From positions 62,546 to 126,545 of the forward strand of contig NZ_LMHZ01000012.1 in NCBI RefSeq assembly GCF_001428545.1: DNA of 64,000 bases, written 5' to 3'. This stretch comes from Noviherbaspirillum sp. Root189 (GTDB taxonomy: Bacteria; Pseudomonadota; Gammaproteobacteria; Burkholderiales; Burkholderiaceae_D). The position numbers and the translations under genes were made by a program. Under the pieces are notes generated by a model. The model made no database searches. It was not told the origin of the DNA and saw only the letters and a list, made by a program, of their open reading frames with translations. Shown in pieces: positions 25,522-34,311 of this stretch. Position 1 is the first letter of the stretch; every line of letters starts with the position of its first letter.

Positions 25522-26847
25522 TTACACCGACTGGCTGGCTGGCTCCGCCGGAGAGCCGTACGGGGTATGGAAGACCGACGCCTGGTCGACAAATTGCTCC
25601 TGGACGCACTCGGCATAAGCCTGTTTGAGGAGGGTCGGATCCTGCAGCAAACGGTCTTTCCACTCTCCGAGCCTGACCTGATGCTGGATCAGGCCACGCA
25701 GGATGTTGGCATGTTCGGTGATACCCACGACATTGCAACCAATCAGGATATCCCGGCTGAACTCCAGCCGCATGTAGCGGAAATGCGTCTCGTCAGCGAC
25801 CTCTACCCACTGGCCGCCTCGTATTCCCTGCCAATGGCCGAAGGACGATGAAATCAGGCCCATGGTGTCGAACACGTCGATCTGGCGCAGCCCGCGCTGC
25901 ACCGCATGCTTGTCGCTCATATTGAGCGCCGCGCAGTAAGCCTGGTCGGCTGCATTCGGTTGTACGCCCGCAATGACGCTGCGGCCGCACGCTTCGTCGA
26001 AGGTTTCGGCGCAGTCCCCGGCGGCATAGATGCCCGGCATATTGGTCTGCATGGCAGCATCGACCACCACGCCCTGGACGAACTTGATGCCGCTCCCCTT
26101 CAGGAAATCGATGTTCGGCGTGCTGCCGGTGCAGTAAACCACCAGGTCAGCCTGCAATTGCACACCGCTCGACAGGCGGACGATGCGTGGCGAGCCGACT
26201 TGCTGCAATGTGTTGCTGCCAATGGCAACAACACGGGTCGAAGTGTGTACCTTGATGCCCTTGCGCTCGCACCAGCGCTGCACCATATCGCCCGCGCCCT
26301 TGCTCAATGCGCCCGCCATCATGCGGTCACGTTTTTCAATAATGGTCAGGTCGACGCCGCGCGATGCCAACGCCTCCATCACCAGGCAGCCGATGAAGCC
26401 GGCGCCAATCACGACAACACGGGAGCGCGGCCGTGCAAGCTGCATGATCTGACGCGCATCGTCCAGCGTCCAGCAGGCGTGCACGCCGGGGAAATCAATA
26501 CCCGGGATCGTGGGGACACGGGGACGCGAACCGGTCGCGATCAGCAGCTTGTCAAAAGAGAGGATACCGCCGTCTTCCATCTTGATGGTACGGGTCCGGC
26601 TGCTGATGTGTACGGCACGGCCGGTAATCTGTTGAATACGCTGGCGCGCGAAATAATCCTTGTCGCGCCGCAGTTGCGTGCTGGACTCGCTGATTTCGCC
26701 TGCGATCAGGTTTGGGAGCGCCATACGGGAATATGGCATTTCGACTTCGTCGCCGACGAGCACAATGTCATCCGCCGGCGCATTCTTGCGCAGGGTTTCA
26801 GCGGCGATGACTCCGGCAGGCCCGTTGCCGAGAATGACGTGTTTCAT
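25522..26847 (-). CDS. NAD(P)H/FAD-dependent oxidoreductase, nitrite-reductase-like fold
   Basis: The start at 26847 gives 441 residues. The N-terminal FAD-binding loop is LGNGPAGVIAAETL, the second Rossmann motif for NAD(P)H is VVIGAGFIGCLVMEAL (about 145-160), and the late FAD motif is GIYAAGDCAE. The ATGSRPR segment is typical of pyridine nucleotide-disulphide class oxidoreductases similar to rubredoxin, nitrite or nitric oxide reductases. There is no CxxC redox pair, so it is not a disulfide reductase. The electron acceptor is unknown. About 280 bp upstream of the start is an FNR/ANR-type promoter (27135-27175), which suggests use at low oxygen. AGGTGG precedes the ATG. It has a C-terminal extension of about 100 residues that I cannot assign. 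Confidence 0.85.
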   Translation of the reverse strand: MKHVILGNGPAGVIAAETLRKNAPADDIVLVGDEVEMPYSRMALPNLIAGEISESSTQLRRDKDYFARQRIQQITGRAVHISSRTRTIKMEDGGILSFDKLLIATGSRPRVPTIPGIDFPGVHACWTLDDARQIMQLARPRSRVVVIGAGFIGCLVMEALASRGVDLTIIEKRDRMMAGALSKGAGDMVQRWCERKGIKVHTSTRVVAIGSNTLQQVGSPRIVRLSSGVQLQADLVVYCTGSTPNIDFLKGSGIKFVQGVVVDAAMQTNMPGIYAAGDCAETFDEACGRSVIAGVQPNAADQAYCAALNMSDKHAVQRGLRQIDVFDTMGLISSSFGHWQGIRGGQWVEVADETHFRYMRLEFSRDILIGCNVVGITEHANILRGLIQHQVRLGEWKDRLLQDPTLLKQAYAECVQEQFVDQASVFHTPYGSPAEPASQSV

Positions 26848-27000
26848 GTCGCGGCCCCACCTTCCTGTCTTGTCGCAACCCAAATGGGAGCCTTGGTCTG
26901 ACGGGGGTGCGTTGTCTGCGTTGCGTGTGTTGTTTTTGATCGATGCATTTCCTTCTCCCTGTGGATGAGGACTGATACCAATCCCAACCCATAACGCACC

Positions 27001-27118
27001 ATGAGATCGCGTCTTTTTCTGGGGGCGCCGAGCTGCCTGCCTGCGTTGCACTCGTCGTCAATAGCTCGCTATTGACTCCTCCTGCGCCTTGCCAGTCAAA
27101 AAAATCCATCGATCTCAT
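27001..27118. repeat. MITE-like palindromic element
   Basis: The element begins ATGAGATCG (27001-27009) and ends CGATCTCAT (27110-27118), perfect inverted ends. T-rich segments just inside each end also pair imperfectly. In the centre is a perfect palindrome, GTCAATAGC-TC-GCTATTGAC (27057-27076). It codes for nothing convincing, though a 106-codon frame crosses it. The structure suggests a non-autonomous mobile or dispersed intergenic repeat. No second copy was noticed in this window. Confidence 0.65.
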
Positions 27119-27134
27119 TTGTCACGTTATAGCG

Positions 27135-27175
27135 ACTATATCGGCGCAATGATGCTATTTGTTGAAAAAGATCAA
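27135..27175 (-). promoter_or_regulatory. FNR/ANR-type promoter facing the FAD oxidoreductase
   Basis: The plus-strand sequence TTGAA-AAAG-ATCAA (27162-27175) is one base from the FNR/ANR consensus TTGAT-N4-ATCAA. On the minus strand a TATAGT (27140-27135) follows, so the box is centred about 41 bp before the predicted start, as in class II FNR-activated promoters. The transcript would run through the palindromic element (27118-27001) into the gene at 26847. The rest of the 26848-27307 gap holds no gene I recognise. Confidence 0.6.
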
Positions 27176-27307
27176 CACGAGAATATGACCTGGAACAAAA
27201 GGAACGGAATACTGCCCCGAGGTTTGATCTAAACAGGTGTTTGGCAGGCCGGATTGTGGTGTTTGATTTGCAATGTTGCAAGTCATGACGCCGCGCAGGG
27301 ATCCACG

Positions 27308-30300
27308 TTAGCGCTGCATGGACTCCCAGACTTTCTGGAGGCGCTTGACCGACACCGGCATCGGCGTCCGTAATTCCTGCGCAAACAGGGATACCCGCAA
27401 CTCCTCCAGCAACCAGCGGAATTCAAGCATCTTGGGATCGCCGCTTTTCTGCCGGTCCTTGAGCGCACGTTGCCATGGCGCTGCAACCTGCATCCATTCG
27501 GCCATCAGACGTGCATCACGCGCCGGATCGGCCCGTAGCTTCTCCAGCCGTACGTTGATCGCCTTCAGGTAGCGCGGAAAATGGCTGAGCTGTGTGTAAT
27601 CGTTGTCCGCGATGAATCGCTTGCCGACCAGTGCCTGCAGCTGTGACTGCATGTCCGCCGCGCTCGCAGCATGCGCCTTCGCCCCCTGCAGCTTTTTCGG
27701 GAGCGTGTAGTACTCGGCCAGTACCTGTCCCGCCAGCCGTGCAATCTCATTGACCAGCAAGCTGATGCGCGACTTTCCTTCGTCCTTGCGCTGGTTGAAC
27801 TCCTGCGCATTCTTCGGTAGCGGATCCTGCATGCAGGCACGCTCCAGCCCGGCCTGAATGATCTGGTCGCGCAACTCTTCCTGCGATCCCAGCGTCATGT
27901 ATTGCATACCCATTTGCTGCAGTCCGGGGATATTCTTTTCAAGGAACTTGATCTGCTCCTTGAGCTGCAGCGCAAACAGCTTGCGCAATCCAACCCGGTG
28001 CACCCGCGCCGCTTCGGCCGGATCGTCGAAGACTTCGAGATCGCAGTGACTGCCCTTGTCCACCAAGGCCGGAAAGCCGATCAGGCTTTGCTTGCCTTGC
28101 TGGATTTCCAGCAGTTCGGGCAGTTCGCCGAAGGACCATGTGGTCAGGTTCTGCTGGTCCGCGGAGGATGACCTGGACGCTCCGGACCCTTCCGAGGCCG
28201 CTGCCTTCGGCTTTGCCGCAGCGGATGCCGCTGGTGCCTCGCCGCCGGCCACTGGAGCAACCGTGGTTTTCTCGGCGATCTTCTGGAAGCTTTCGCGCGC
28301 CTGGCTGCCGAACTCCGCCTGCAGGTTCGACAGGTTACGGCCCATCTCCAGCTGGCGTCCATGCTCATCAATGATCTTGAAGTTCATGAAGTGGTGTGCC
28401 GGCAGCGTCTCCAGCTTGAAATCCGTGGTCTTGGGCGTGACACCGGTCTGTTCGCGCACATCAGCGATCACGGCATCGAGCAGATTGCCCTTGCCGAACT
28501 CGGCGCGCTCGCAGAATCTGGCGGCGTAGTCCGGCAACGGCACGCAATGCCGGCGCAGCTTTTGCGGCAGCGACTTCAGCAGCAGATGCACCTTTTCCTT
28601 CAGCATGCCGGGCACCAGCCATTCGCAGCGGTCAGCCGATACCTGGTTGAGCACATACAGCGGCACGGCGAGCGTAACGCCGTCGCGCGGGCTGCCCGGC
28701 TCGAAGTGATAGGACAAAGTCATCGCAACGCCGCTGACCGTCATCGTTTTTGGAAACAGGTCCGTCGTGATGCCTGCCGCCTCATGCCGCATCAGATCAT
28801 CCCGGTTCAGATGCAGAAGCTTGGGATTTTTAGCTGTAGCTTCCTTTAGCCATTTCTCGAACGCGATACCGGTGTGTATTTCCTGCGGGATCAGCTTGTC
28901 GTAAAAGGCGGCAATCAGTTCCTCGTCGACCAGCACGTCCAGGCGGCGCGACTTGTGCTCGAGGTTTTCGATTTCACGGACCAGTTTCTGGTTATGCGCC
29001 AGGAACGGAGCGCGTGTTTCGTATTCGCCATCCACCAGCGCGCTGCGGATGAAGATGTCGCGCGCTTCCGCCGGATTGATCTGTCCATAGTTGATGCGGC
29101 GCTGACTGTAGACCACCAGGCCGTAGAGCGTAGCGCGCTCGCTGGCCGTGACCTGCGCAGTGCGCTTTTCCCAGCGTGGATCGCCGTAGGATTTTTTCAG
29201 CAGGTGACCGCCGACGCGTTCCAGCCAGTCGGGCTGGATTTGCGCAATGCAGCGCGCATACAGGCGTGTCGTTTCGACTAGTTCTGCACCCATGACCCAG
29301 CGTCCGGCTTTCTTCGCAAGATTCGATCCCGGCCAGATGAAGAACTTGATGCCGCGCGCTCCAAGGTAATGCGGCTCATCGTCGGCCTTGTAGCCCACGT
29401 TGCCAAGCAGTCCTGTCAGCAAGGCCGTATGCAGCTGCTCGTAGGTCGCTGGCGCCTCATTGAGGCGCCAGCCCTGCTCGCGTACCAGCGTCAATAGTTG
29501 CGAATGCACATCGCGCCATTCGCGCAGCCGCAGTTGCGACAGGAAGTTCGCTCGACAACTGTCCATCAGTTGCCGGTTCGACTTCTTTTGTTCGATGGCT
29601 TCTTCAAACCATTTCCAGATCTTCAGGTAGGTCTGGAATTCAGACTTTTCGTCCGCAAATTTTTTGTGGGCGTTGTCCGCCGCATCCTGCGCCTCGACAG
29701 GCCGCTCGCGCGGGTCCTGCACCGACAGGGCCGAGGCGATGATCAGCACTTCACTGAGCGCCGCATTGTCGCGCGCGGCGAGGATCATGCGCCCCACCCT
29801 CGGATCCAGCGGCAGCTTGGCAAGCTGCCTGCCAAGCGGGGTCAGCTGGTTGGCATCATCGACCGCACCCAGTTCCTGCAGCAATTGATAGCCGTCGGCA
29901 ATCGCGCGGCCCATCGGCGGCTCGATGAAGGGAAAGGTTTCGACATCGGCCAGCCGCAGCGACTTCATGCGCAGGATGACTGACGCCAGCGAAGAACGCA
30001 GGATCTCCGGATCGGTAAACTTCGGACGCTGCAGGAAATCCTGTTCGTCATAGAGACGGATACAAACGCCGGCAGCCACCCGGCCACAACGCCCGGCGCG
30101 CTGGTTGGCGGCGGACTGGGCCACCGGTTCGATCTGCAGTTGCTCAACCTTGTTGCGATAGCTGTAGCGTTTGACGCGGGCAAGGCCGGCGTCAACAACG
30201 TAGCGAATGCCGGGCACGGTCAGCGAGGTTTCCGCAACATTGGTGGCCAGCACGATGCGTCGTGCATTCGAGGTCTTGAACACCCTTTCCTGTTCCTGCA

Positions 30301-31240
30301 CGGACAGGCGCGCAAACAGAGGCAGGATTTCGACATGTGGCGGATGATGCTTCCGCAAGGCTTCCGCCGCGTCGCGGATCTCGCGTTCGCCGGGCAGAAA
30401 CACCAGTACGTCTCCGGGACCAATCCGGGCCAGTTCATCGACGGCGTCGACCACCGCATCCATCAGGTCGCGCTGCTCCTTCTGGGCAGCCGACCGGCCA
30501 TCGGGTTTACCATCGGTTTTCCCATCATTCTTATCTGCCGGTTCCACCGGGCGATAACGGACCTCCACCGGGTATAGCCGGCCCGAAACCTCGATGACCG
30601 GTGCCAGCTTGTCGCCACGGGAAAAATGCCGGGCAAACCGGTCGGCATCGATGGTTGCCGACGTAATAATGATTTTCAGGTCAGGACGTTTGGGCAGCAG
30701 TTGCTTCAGGTAACCGAGCAGGAAGTCGATGTTGAGGCTGCGTTCATGCGCTTCGTCGATAATGATCGTGTCGTACTGCCTGAGCAGTGGATCGGTCTGC
30801 GTTTCGGCCAGAAGGATGCCGTCGGTCATCAGTTTGACGGACGCACCTTTGGAAAGGGTATCGGTAAAGCGCACCTTGAAGCCGACATGTTCGCCGAGCG
30901 GCGTGCCGAGTTCCTGGGCGATGCGCTTGGCGGTGGACGATGCGGCAATACGGCGCGGCTGGGTATGGCCGATCAGGCCCTTGCTGCCGCGTCCAAGCTC
31001 CAGGCAGATTTTGGGCAACTGCGTGGTCTTGCCGGACCCCGTTTCCCCGGACACGATGATGACCTGGTTCGCGCGCAGGGCATCGGCAATCTCGCGCCGC
31101 CGGCCCGAGACGGGCAGCTCTTCGGGAAAGACGATGGGCGGCAGCGGATTACGGACAACCGGCGCGGGAGGTACGGGGGCTTTTGCCTGCGGATGGCGCG
31201 GCTTTTGCGGTGTTTTTTGGGCTTGTTCTGGTGCTGACAT
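27308..31240 (-). CDS. hrpA: DEAH-box ATP-dependent RNA helicase HrpA
   Basis: The 1310-residue protein has the full HrpA layout. Motif I is SGETGSGKTTQLPK (64-77) and motif II DEAH (162-165), with SAT, ATNVAETSLTVPG and QRAGRCGR for motif VI. The helicase-associated domains and long HrpA-specific C-terminal region (DUF3418) follow. HrpA unwinds RNA and helps resolve stalled ribosomes and process mRNA in the cytosol. A low-complexity insert rich in Ala/Pro/Lys occurs at the N-terminus and another (about 1010-1050) in the C-terminal half. No Shine-Dalgarno is seen, and a TATAAT lies so close that the mRNA may have only a few untranslated bases. It diverges from argA. Confidence 0.96.
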   Translation of the reverse strand: MSAPEQAQKTPQKPRHPQAKAPVPPAPVVRNPLPPIVFPEELPVSGRRREIADALRANQVIIVSGETGSGKTTQLPKICLELGRGSKGLIGHTQPRRIAASSTAKRIAQELGTPLGEHVGFKVRFTDTLSKGASVKLMTDGILLAETQTDPLLRQYDTIIIDEAHERSLNIDFLLGYLKQLLPKRPDLKIIITSATIDADRFARHFSRGDKLAPVIEVSGRLYPVEVRYRPVEPADKNDGKTDGKPDGRSAAQKEQRDLMDAVVDAVDELARIGPGDVLVFLPGEREIRDAAEALRKHHPPHVEILPLFARLSVQEQERVFKTSNARRIVLATNVAETSLTVPGIRYVVDAGLARVKRYSYRNKVEQLQIEPVAQSAANQRAGRCGRVAAGVCIRLYDEQDFLQRPKFTDPEILRSSLASVILRMKSLRLADVETFPFIEPPMGRAIADGYQLLQELGAVDDANQLTPLGRQLAKLPLDPRVGRMILAARDNAALSEVLIIASALSVQDPRERPVEAQDAADNAHKKFADEKSEFQTYLKIWKWFEEAIEQKKSNRQLMDSCRANFLSQLRLREWRDVHSQLLTLVREQGWRLNEAPATYEQLHTALLTGLLGNVGYKADDEPHYLGARGIKFFIWPGSNLAKKAGRWVMGAELVETTRLYARCIAQIQPDWLERVGGHLLKKSYGDPRWEKRTAQVTASERATLYGLVVYSQRRINYGQINPAEARDIFIRSALVDGEYETRAPFLAHNQKLVREIENLEHKSRRLDVLVDEELIAAFYDKLIPQEIHTGIAFEKWLKEATAKNPKLLHLNRDDLMRHEAAGITTDLFPKTMTVSGVAMTLSYHFEPGSPRDGVTLAVPLYVLNQVSADRCEWLVPGMLKEKVHLLLKSLPQKLRRHCVPLPDYAARFCERAEFGKGNLLDAVIADVREQTGVTPKTTDFKLETLPAHHFMNFKIIDEHGRQLEMGRNLSNLQAEFGSQARESFQKIAEKTTVAPVAGGEAPAASAAAKPKAAASEGSGASRSSSADQQNLTTWSFGELPELLEIQQGKQSLIGFPALVDKGSHCDLEVFDDPAEAARVHRVGLRKLFALQLKEQIKFLEKNIPGLQQMGMQYMTLGSQEELRDQIIQAGLERACMQDPLPKNAQEFNQRKDEGKSRISLLVNEIARLAGQVLAEYYTLPKKLQGAKAHAASAADMQSQLQALVGKRFIADNDYTQLSHFPRYLKAINVRLEKLRADPARDARLMAEWMQVAAPWQRALKDRQKSGDPKMLEFRWLLEELRVSLFAQELRTPMPVSVKRLQKVWESMQR

Positions 31241-31250
31241 ATCGTGGCGA

Positions 31251-31300
31251 ATTATACAGAGCCTGAACTAACCGACTCGGCGACAAGCTCTGTATATAAT
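31251..31300. promoter_or_regulatory. Symmetric divergent promoter region of hrpA and argA
   Basis: A 10-bp inverted repeat, TATACAGAGC (31253-31262) and GCTCTGTATA (31287-31296), frames the 58-bp gap. Each arm merges with a TATAAT: minus strand 31256-31251 for hrpA, plus strand 31295-31300 for argA. The -35 regions are poor. The -10 for argA covers the first in-frame ATG (31299), so transcription would start near the second ATG at 31308. The hrpA transcript would start about 4-5 nt before its ATG. Confidence 0.55.
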
Positions 31301-31307
31301 GCGCATC

Positions 31308-32618
31308 ATGGAAAATCCAATAGAGTTCGTTCAATGGCTGCGCTCGGTTGCGCCGTACATTCACGCTTTTCGCGGTAAAACCTTCGTGGTGGCCTTCCCA
31401 GGCGAACTGGTGATGGCCGGTGCCCTGCCCCTGCTGGCGCAGGATTTGTCGCTGTTGCATGCACTCGGCATCAAGGTCGTGATCGTTCACGGTTCGCGCC
31501 CCCAGGTTGAAGAGCAACTCGGCTTGCGCAACCTGAAAGCCCGTTACCACAACGGGCTGCGGATCACGGACGCGCCGGCAATGGAATGCGTCAAGGAAGC
31601 GGCCGGAGAGCTGCGCCTCGATATCGAAGCCGCGTTCAGCCAGGGCTTGCCGAACACGCCGATGGCGCATGCCGCGATTCGTATCATTTCCGGCAACTTC
31701 GTGACTGCCCGACCGATTGGCGTCATCGACGGGGTCGACCTCGAATTTACCGGCGTGGCGCGCAAGATTGCTTATGAGACCATCCACCCGATATTAAGTG
31801 CCGGCGGCCTGGTCCTGCTATCGCCGCTGGGCTTCTCGCCGACAGGCGAAGCCTTCAACCTGACCATGGAAGACGTGGCGGTGGCCGCAGCGACGGCATT
31901 GAGGGCCGACAAGCTGATTTTCATCACCGAAACCCCGCTGATGAGCGATGTCGAAGGCCGCGACGTGCGGGAATTGACTGCGGCGCAAGCCAACACCTTG
32001 CTCAATGCCAGCGTCCTGCCGCCTGATTCGGCTTTCTATCTGCAGCATTGCGTCAAGGCATCCCGTAGCGGGGTGCCGCGCTGCCATATCGTGCCTTTTG
32101 AGATGGACGGTTCCGCGCTGCTGGAAATCTTTACCCACGACGGCGTGGGCACCATGGTCAGCACCGAAAACCTTGAGACCCTGCGTGAAGCGACCATTGA
32201 AGACGTGGGCGGCATCCTCAAATTGATTGAACCACTGGAAGCCGACGGCACGCTGGTCAAACGCGGACGTGAACTGATCGAACGCGAAATCGACTATTTT
32301 TCTGTCATCGAGCACGACGGCGTTATCTTTGGCTGCGCCGCGCTCTATCCTTTCCCCGCGGAGAAAATGGCCGAAATGGCATGCCTTACCGTCAATCCGG
32401 AGGTGCAGAGCCAAGGCGACGGAGAACGGATCCTCAAGCATATGGAAAACCGGGCACGCGCCGCCGGTTTCAACAAGTTGTTCGTCCTGACGACGCGTAC
32501 CGCCCACTGGTTCATCAAGCGTGGCTTCGTGCCGGCAACGGTCGACGATCTGCCCAAGGACAGGCAACATATGTATAACTGGCAACGCAAGTCGCTGGTA
32601 CTGATCAAGCAACTTTAA
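31308..32618 (+). CDS. argA: N-acetylglutamate synthase
   Basis: The enzyme acetylates glutamate with acetyl-CoA, the first step of arginine synthesis. The N-terminal two thirds are an amino acid kinase fold (VVAFPGELVMAG, VIVHGSRPQVEEQL, GRDVRELT), used for arginine feedback. The C-terminal third is a GNAT domain with MACLTVNPEVQSQGDGERIL for acetyl-CoA binding. From 31308 it has 436 residues. The ATG at 31299 lies inside a perfect -10 hexamer and no Shine-Dalgarno precedes either; I therefore take 31308, possibly as a leaderless start. yggX follows after 56 bp on the same strand and may be co-transcribed. Confidence 0.95.
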   Translation: MENPIEFVQWLRSVAPYIHAFRGKTFVVAFPGELVMAGALPLLAQDLSLLHALGIKVVIVHGSRPQVEEQLGLRNLKARYHNGLRITDAPAMECVKEAAGELRLDIEAAFSQGLPNTPMAHAAIRIISGNFVTARPIGVIDGVDLEFTGVARKIAYETIHPILSAGGLVLLSPLGFSPTGEAFNLTMEDVAVAAATALRADKLIFITETPLMSDVEGRDVRELTAAQANTLLNASVLPPDSAFYLQHCVKASRSGVPRCHIVPFEMDGSALLEIFTHDGVGTMVSTENLETLREATIEDVGGILKLIEPLEADGTLVKRGRELIEREIDYFSVIEHDGVIFGCAALYPFPAEKMAEMACLTVNPEVQSQGDGERILKHMENRARAAGFNKLFVLTTRTAHWFIKRGFVPATVDDLPKDRQHMYNWQRKSLVLIKQL

Positions 32619-32674
32619 AACCGCAGGTCCTCCAACCGGAGAGACCAACAATTTGAATCGATAAGGAGTAGAAC

Positions 32675-32947
32675 ATGGCCCGCATGGTCCACTGCGTCAA
32701 GCTGAACAAAGAAGCCGAAGGCCTGGATTTTCCGCCCTATCCCGGGGAACTCGGCAAACGCATATACGAAAGCGTCTCCAAGGAAGCATGGGCCGGCTGG
32801 CTGAAGCATCAGACCATGCTGGTTAATGAAAACCGCCTCAACCTGGCGGATGCGCGCGCACGCAAGTATCTCGCGACCCAAATGGAAAACCACTTCTTTG
32901 GTTCGGGTGCGGATGCGGCGTCCGGTTACGTACCACCCTCGGAGTAA
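32675..32947 (+). CDS. yggX: Probable Fe(2+)-trafficking protein YggX
   Basis: The 90-residue cytosolic protein matches YggX over its whole length: [19 protein letters not shown] with the conserved Cys7, the [20 protein letters not shown] core, and [14 protein letters not shown]. YggX protects iron-sulfur clusters from oxidation and is linked to iron trafficking and DNA glycosylase MutY in enterics. An AAGGAG lies 7 nt before the ATG. It ends before the terminator at 33001-33037. argA lies just upstream. Confidence 0.96.
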   Translation: MARMVHCVKLNKEAEGLDFPPYPGELGKRIYESVSKEAWAGWLKHQTMLVNENRLNLADARARKYLATQMENHFFGSGADAASGYVPPSE

Positions 32948-33000
32948 GAAAAATACAGAAGTACGCAAAATAAGCAGGCGTAACCGTCTGCCCAAAAACA

Positions 33001-33037
33001 AAAGCCCGCCGGCATCATGCCGCGGGCTTTTGTTTTT
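33001..33037. terminator. Bidirectional terminator between yggX and rpiA
   Basis: The stem AAAGCCCGCCGGCA / TGCCGCGGGCTTT closes on TCA and is flanked by T-runs on the plus strand (TTTTGTTTTT) and by A-runs before it, which give T-runs on the minus strand. It can end both yggX and the convergent rpiA. Confidence 0.9.
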
Positions 33038-33077
33038 CAAGCATGCCGGACTGTCGCCGGCTTACCGAGGCTACCTG

Positions 33078-33749
33078 TCAGAAGGTCAACTTTTTTACAC
33101 CTTCCGCCGTGCCCAGCAACGCCACATCCGCCCCGCGCTGCGCGAACAGGCCCACTGTCACCACACCAACGATATTGTTGATTTCCGCTTCGAATGCCTT
33201 TGGATCGGCGATTTGCAAGCCGACCAGGTCGATAATCATGCAACCGTTATCGGTCAGCAACGGCTTGCCGTCCTTCAGACGCAAACGCGGTTCGCCGCCG
33301 AGCGTCTTCAGCTTGCGGGCAACGGCCGCCTGCGCCATCGGAATCACTTCGATCGGCAGGGGAAACTTGCCGAGCATATCGACAAGTTTGGACCCGTCGG
33401 CGATGCAAATGAATTGCCTGGCCACGGATGCCACAATCTTTTCGCGAGTCAGCGCCGCCCCGCCTCCCTTGATCATGGCGCCGGCATTGGTAATTTCGTC
33501 AGCGCCGTCGATGTAGACGGACATCGATTCAACGTCGTTGAGGTCAAGCACCTGGATACCGTGGGAACGCAGGCGCTCCGCGGTCGCTTCCGACGACGCG
33601 ACCGCGCCCGTGATGCGGTCTTTGATCTTGCCGAGTTCGTCGATGAAAAAATTGGCGGTGGAACCGGTGCCGACGCCGATGATTTCGCCGGAAGGAACAT
33701 ATTCGATTGCGGCGCGGGCCACGGCTTGTTTCAGTTCGTCTTGGGTCAT
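33078..33749 (-). CDS. rpiA: Ribose-5-phosphate isomerase A
   Basis: The 223-residue enzyme interconverts ribose-5-phosphate and ribulose-5-phosphate in the pentose phosphate pathway. Key motifs are present: [15 protein letters not shown] (phosphate loop), YIDGADEI with the catalytic Asp residues, and [14 protein letters not shown] with the catalytic Lys and Glu. The gene stands alone on the minus strand but supports the nearby sugar-phosphate genes zwf and tal. It also supplies the ribose phosphate from which PRPP for the arabinose pathway would be made. The start at 33749 fits the family length (E. coli 219). Confidence 0.97.
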   Translation of the reverse strand: MTQDELKQAVARAAIEYVPSGEIIGVGTGSTANFFIDELGKIKDRITGAVASSEATAERLRSHGIQVLDLNDVESMSVYIDGADEITNAGAMIKGGGAALTREKIVASVARQFICIADGSKLVDMLGKFPLPIEVIPMAQAAVARKLKTLGGEPRLRLKDGKPLLTDNGCMIIDLVGLQIADPKAFEAEINNIVGVVTVGLFAQRGADVALLGTAEGVKKLTF

Positions 33750-33948
33750 GATGCGGTGCTGCCGGTCTTGCCGAGTGCAGTTACTACGCTCAGCGACGGC
33801 AGTGTTGGTTGATGGAAGCCGATATTTTAAGGGCTGAAGCGTGCGGATTCAGGTTTTTTCTTTTTCAACTGTCCGACGCCGGCAAAGGGAATGGTAGACT
33901 TGCCATAAAGCATGAACATGCGTCAATCCGTTCTGAAGTGATGTGAAA

Positions 33949-34311
33949 ATGACAACCGTATTGGTAGTAGACGACAGCAGAGTATCCCGTATGCTGTCCC
34001 GGCAATTCCTGCTGCAGAAGCAGCCCGACTGGACGATTGCCGAGGCAGCCAGCGGCGAGGAAGCGATCGACAAGCTTGACAGCGTCACACCGGACCTGGT
34101 GTTGCTGGACCTGAATATGCCCGGCATGGGCGGACTTGCCGCCGTCACCGAGATCCAGGCGAAATGCCCCGGCACACGCATCATCCTCCTGACCGCAAAC
34201 GTGCAGGAGGCAATCCGTGACAAAGCCAAAGCCATGGGCATCGGCTTTGCGGAAAAACCGATTACCGAAGCCCGTATCGACCAGATCATCGCCTCTTTCG
34301 AGAAACCGTGA
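33949..34311 (+). CDS. Single-domain CheY-like response regulator
   Basis: The 120-residue protein is only a receiver domain: acidic pair D8-D9 in VLVVDDSR, phospho-acceptor D54 in LVLLDLNMPG, the switch Thr in IILLTANV and the conserved Lys in EKPITE. Being without output domain it must act by protein contact. A GTG six bases upstream (33943) is the only other start; the ATG at 33949 fits the first beta strand. It overlaps the next gene, a CheC-like protein, by one base (TGATG), so phosphorylation and dephosphorylation partners are co-translated. No histidine kinase is encoded next to it. Confidence 0.92.
   Translation: MTTVLVVDDSRVSRMLSRQFLLQKQPDWTIAEAASGEEAIDKLDSVTPDLVLLDLNMPGMGGLAAVTEIQAKCPGTRIILLTANVQEAIRDKAKAMGIGFAEKPITEARIDQIIASFEKP

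Noticed and set aside
27118-27308. 106-codon frame crossing the MITE-like element
   Set aside because: Its product (about MRSMDFFDWQGAGG...) arises from the palindrome and continues into the start of the oxidoreductase gene in another frame; no ribosome binding site.
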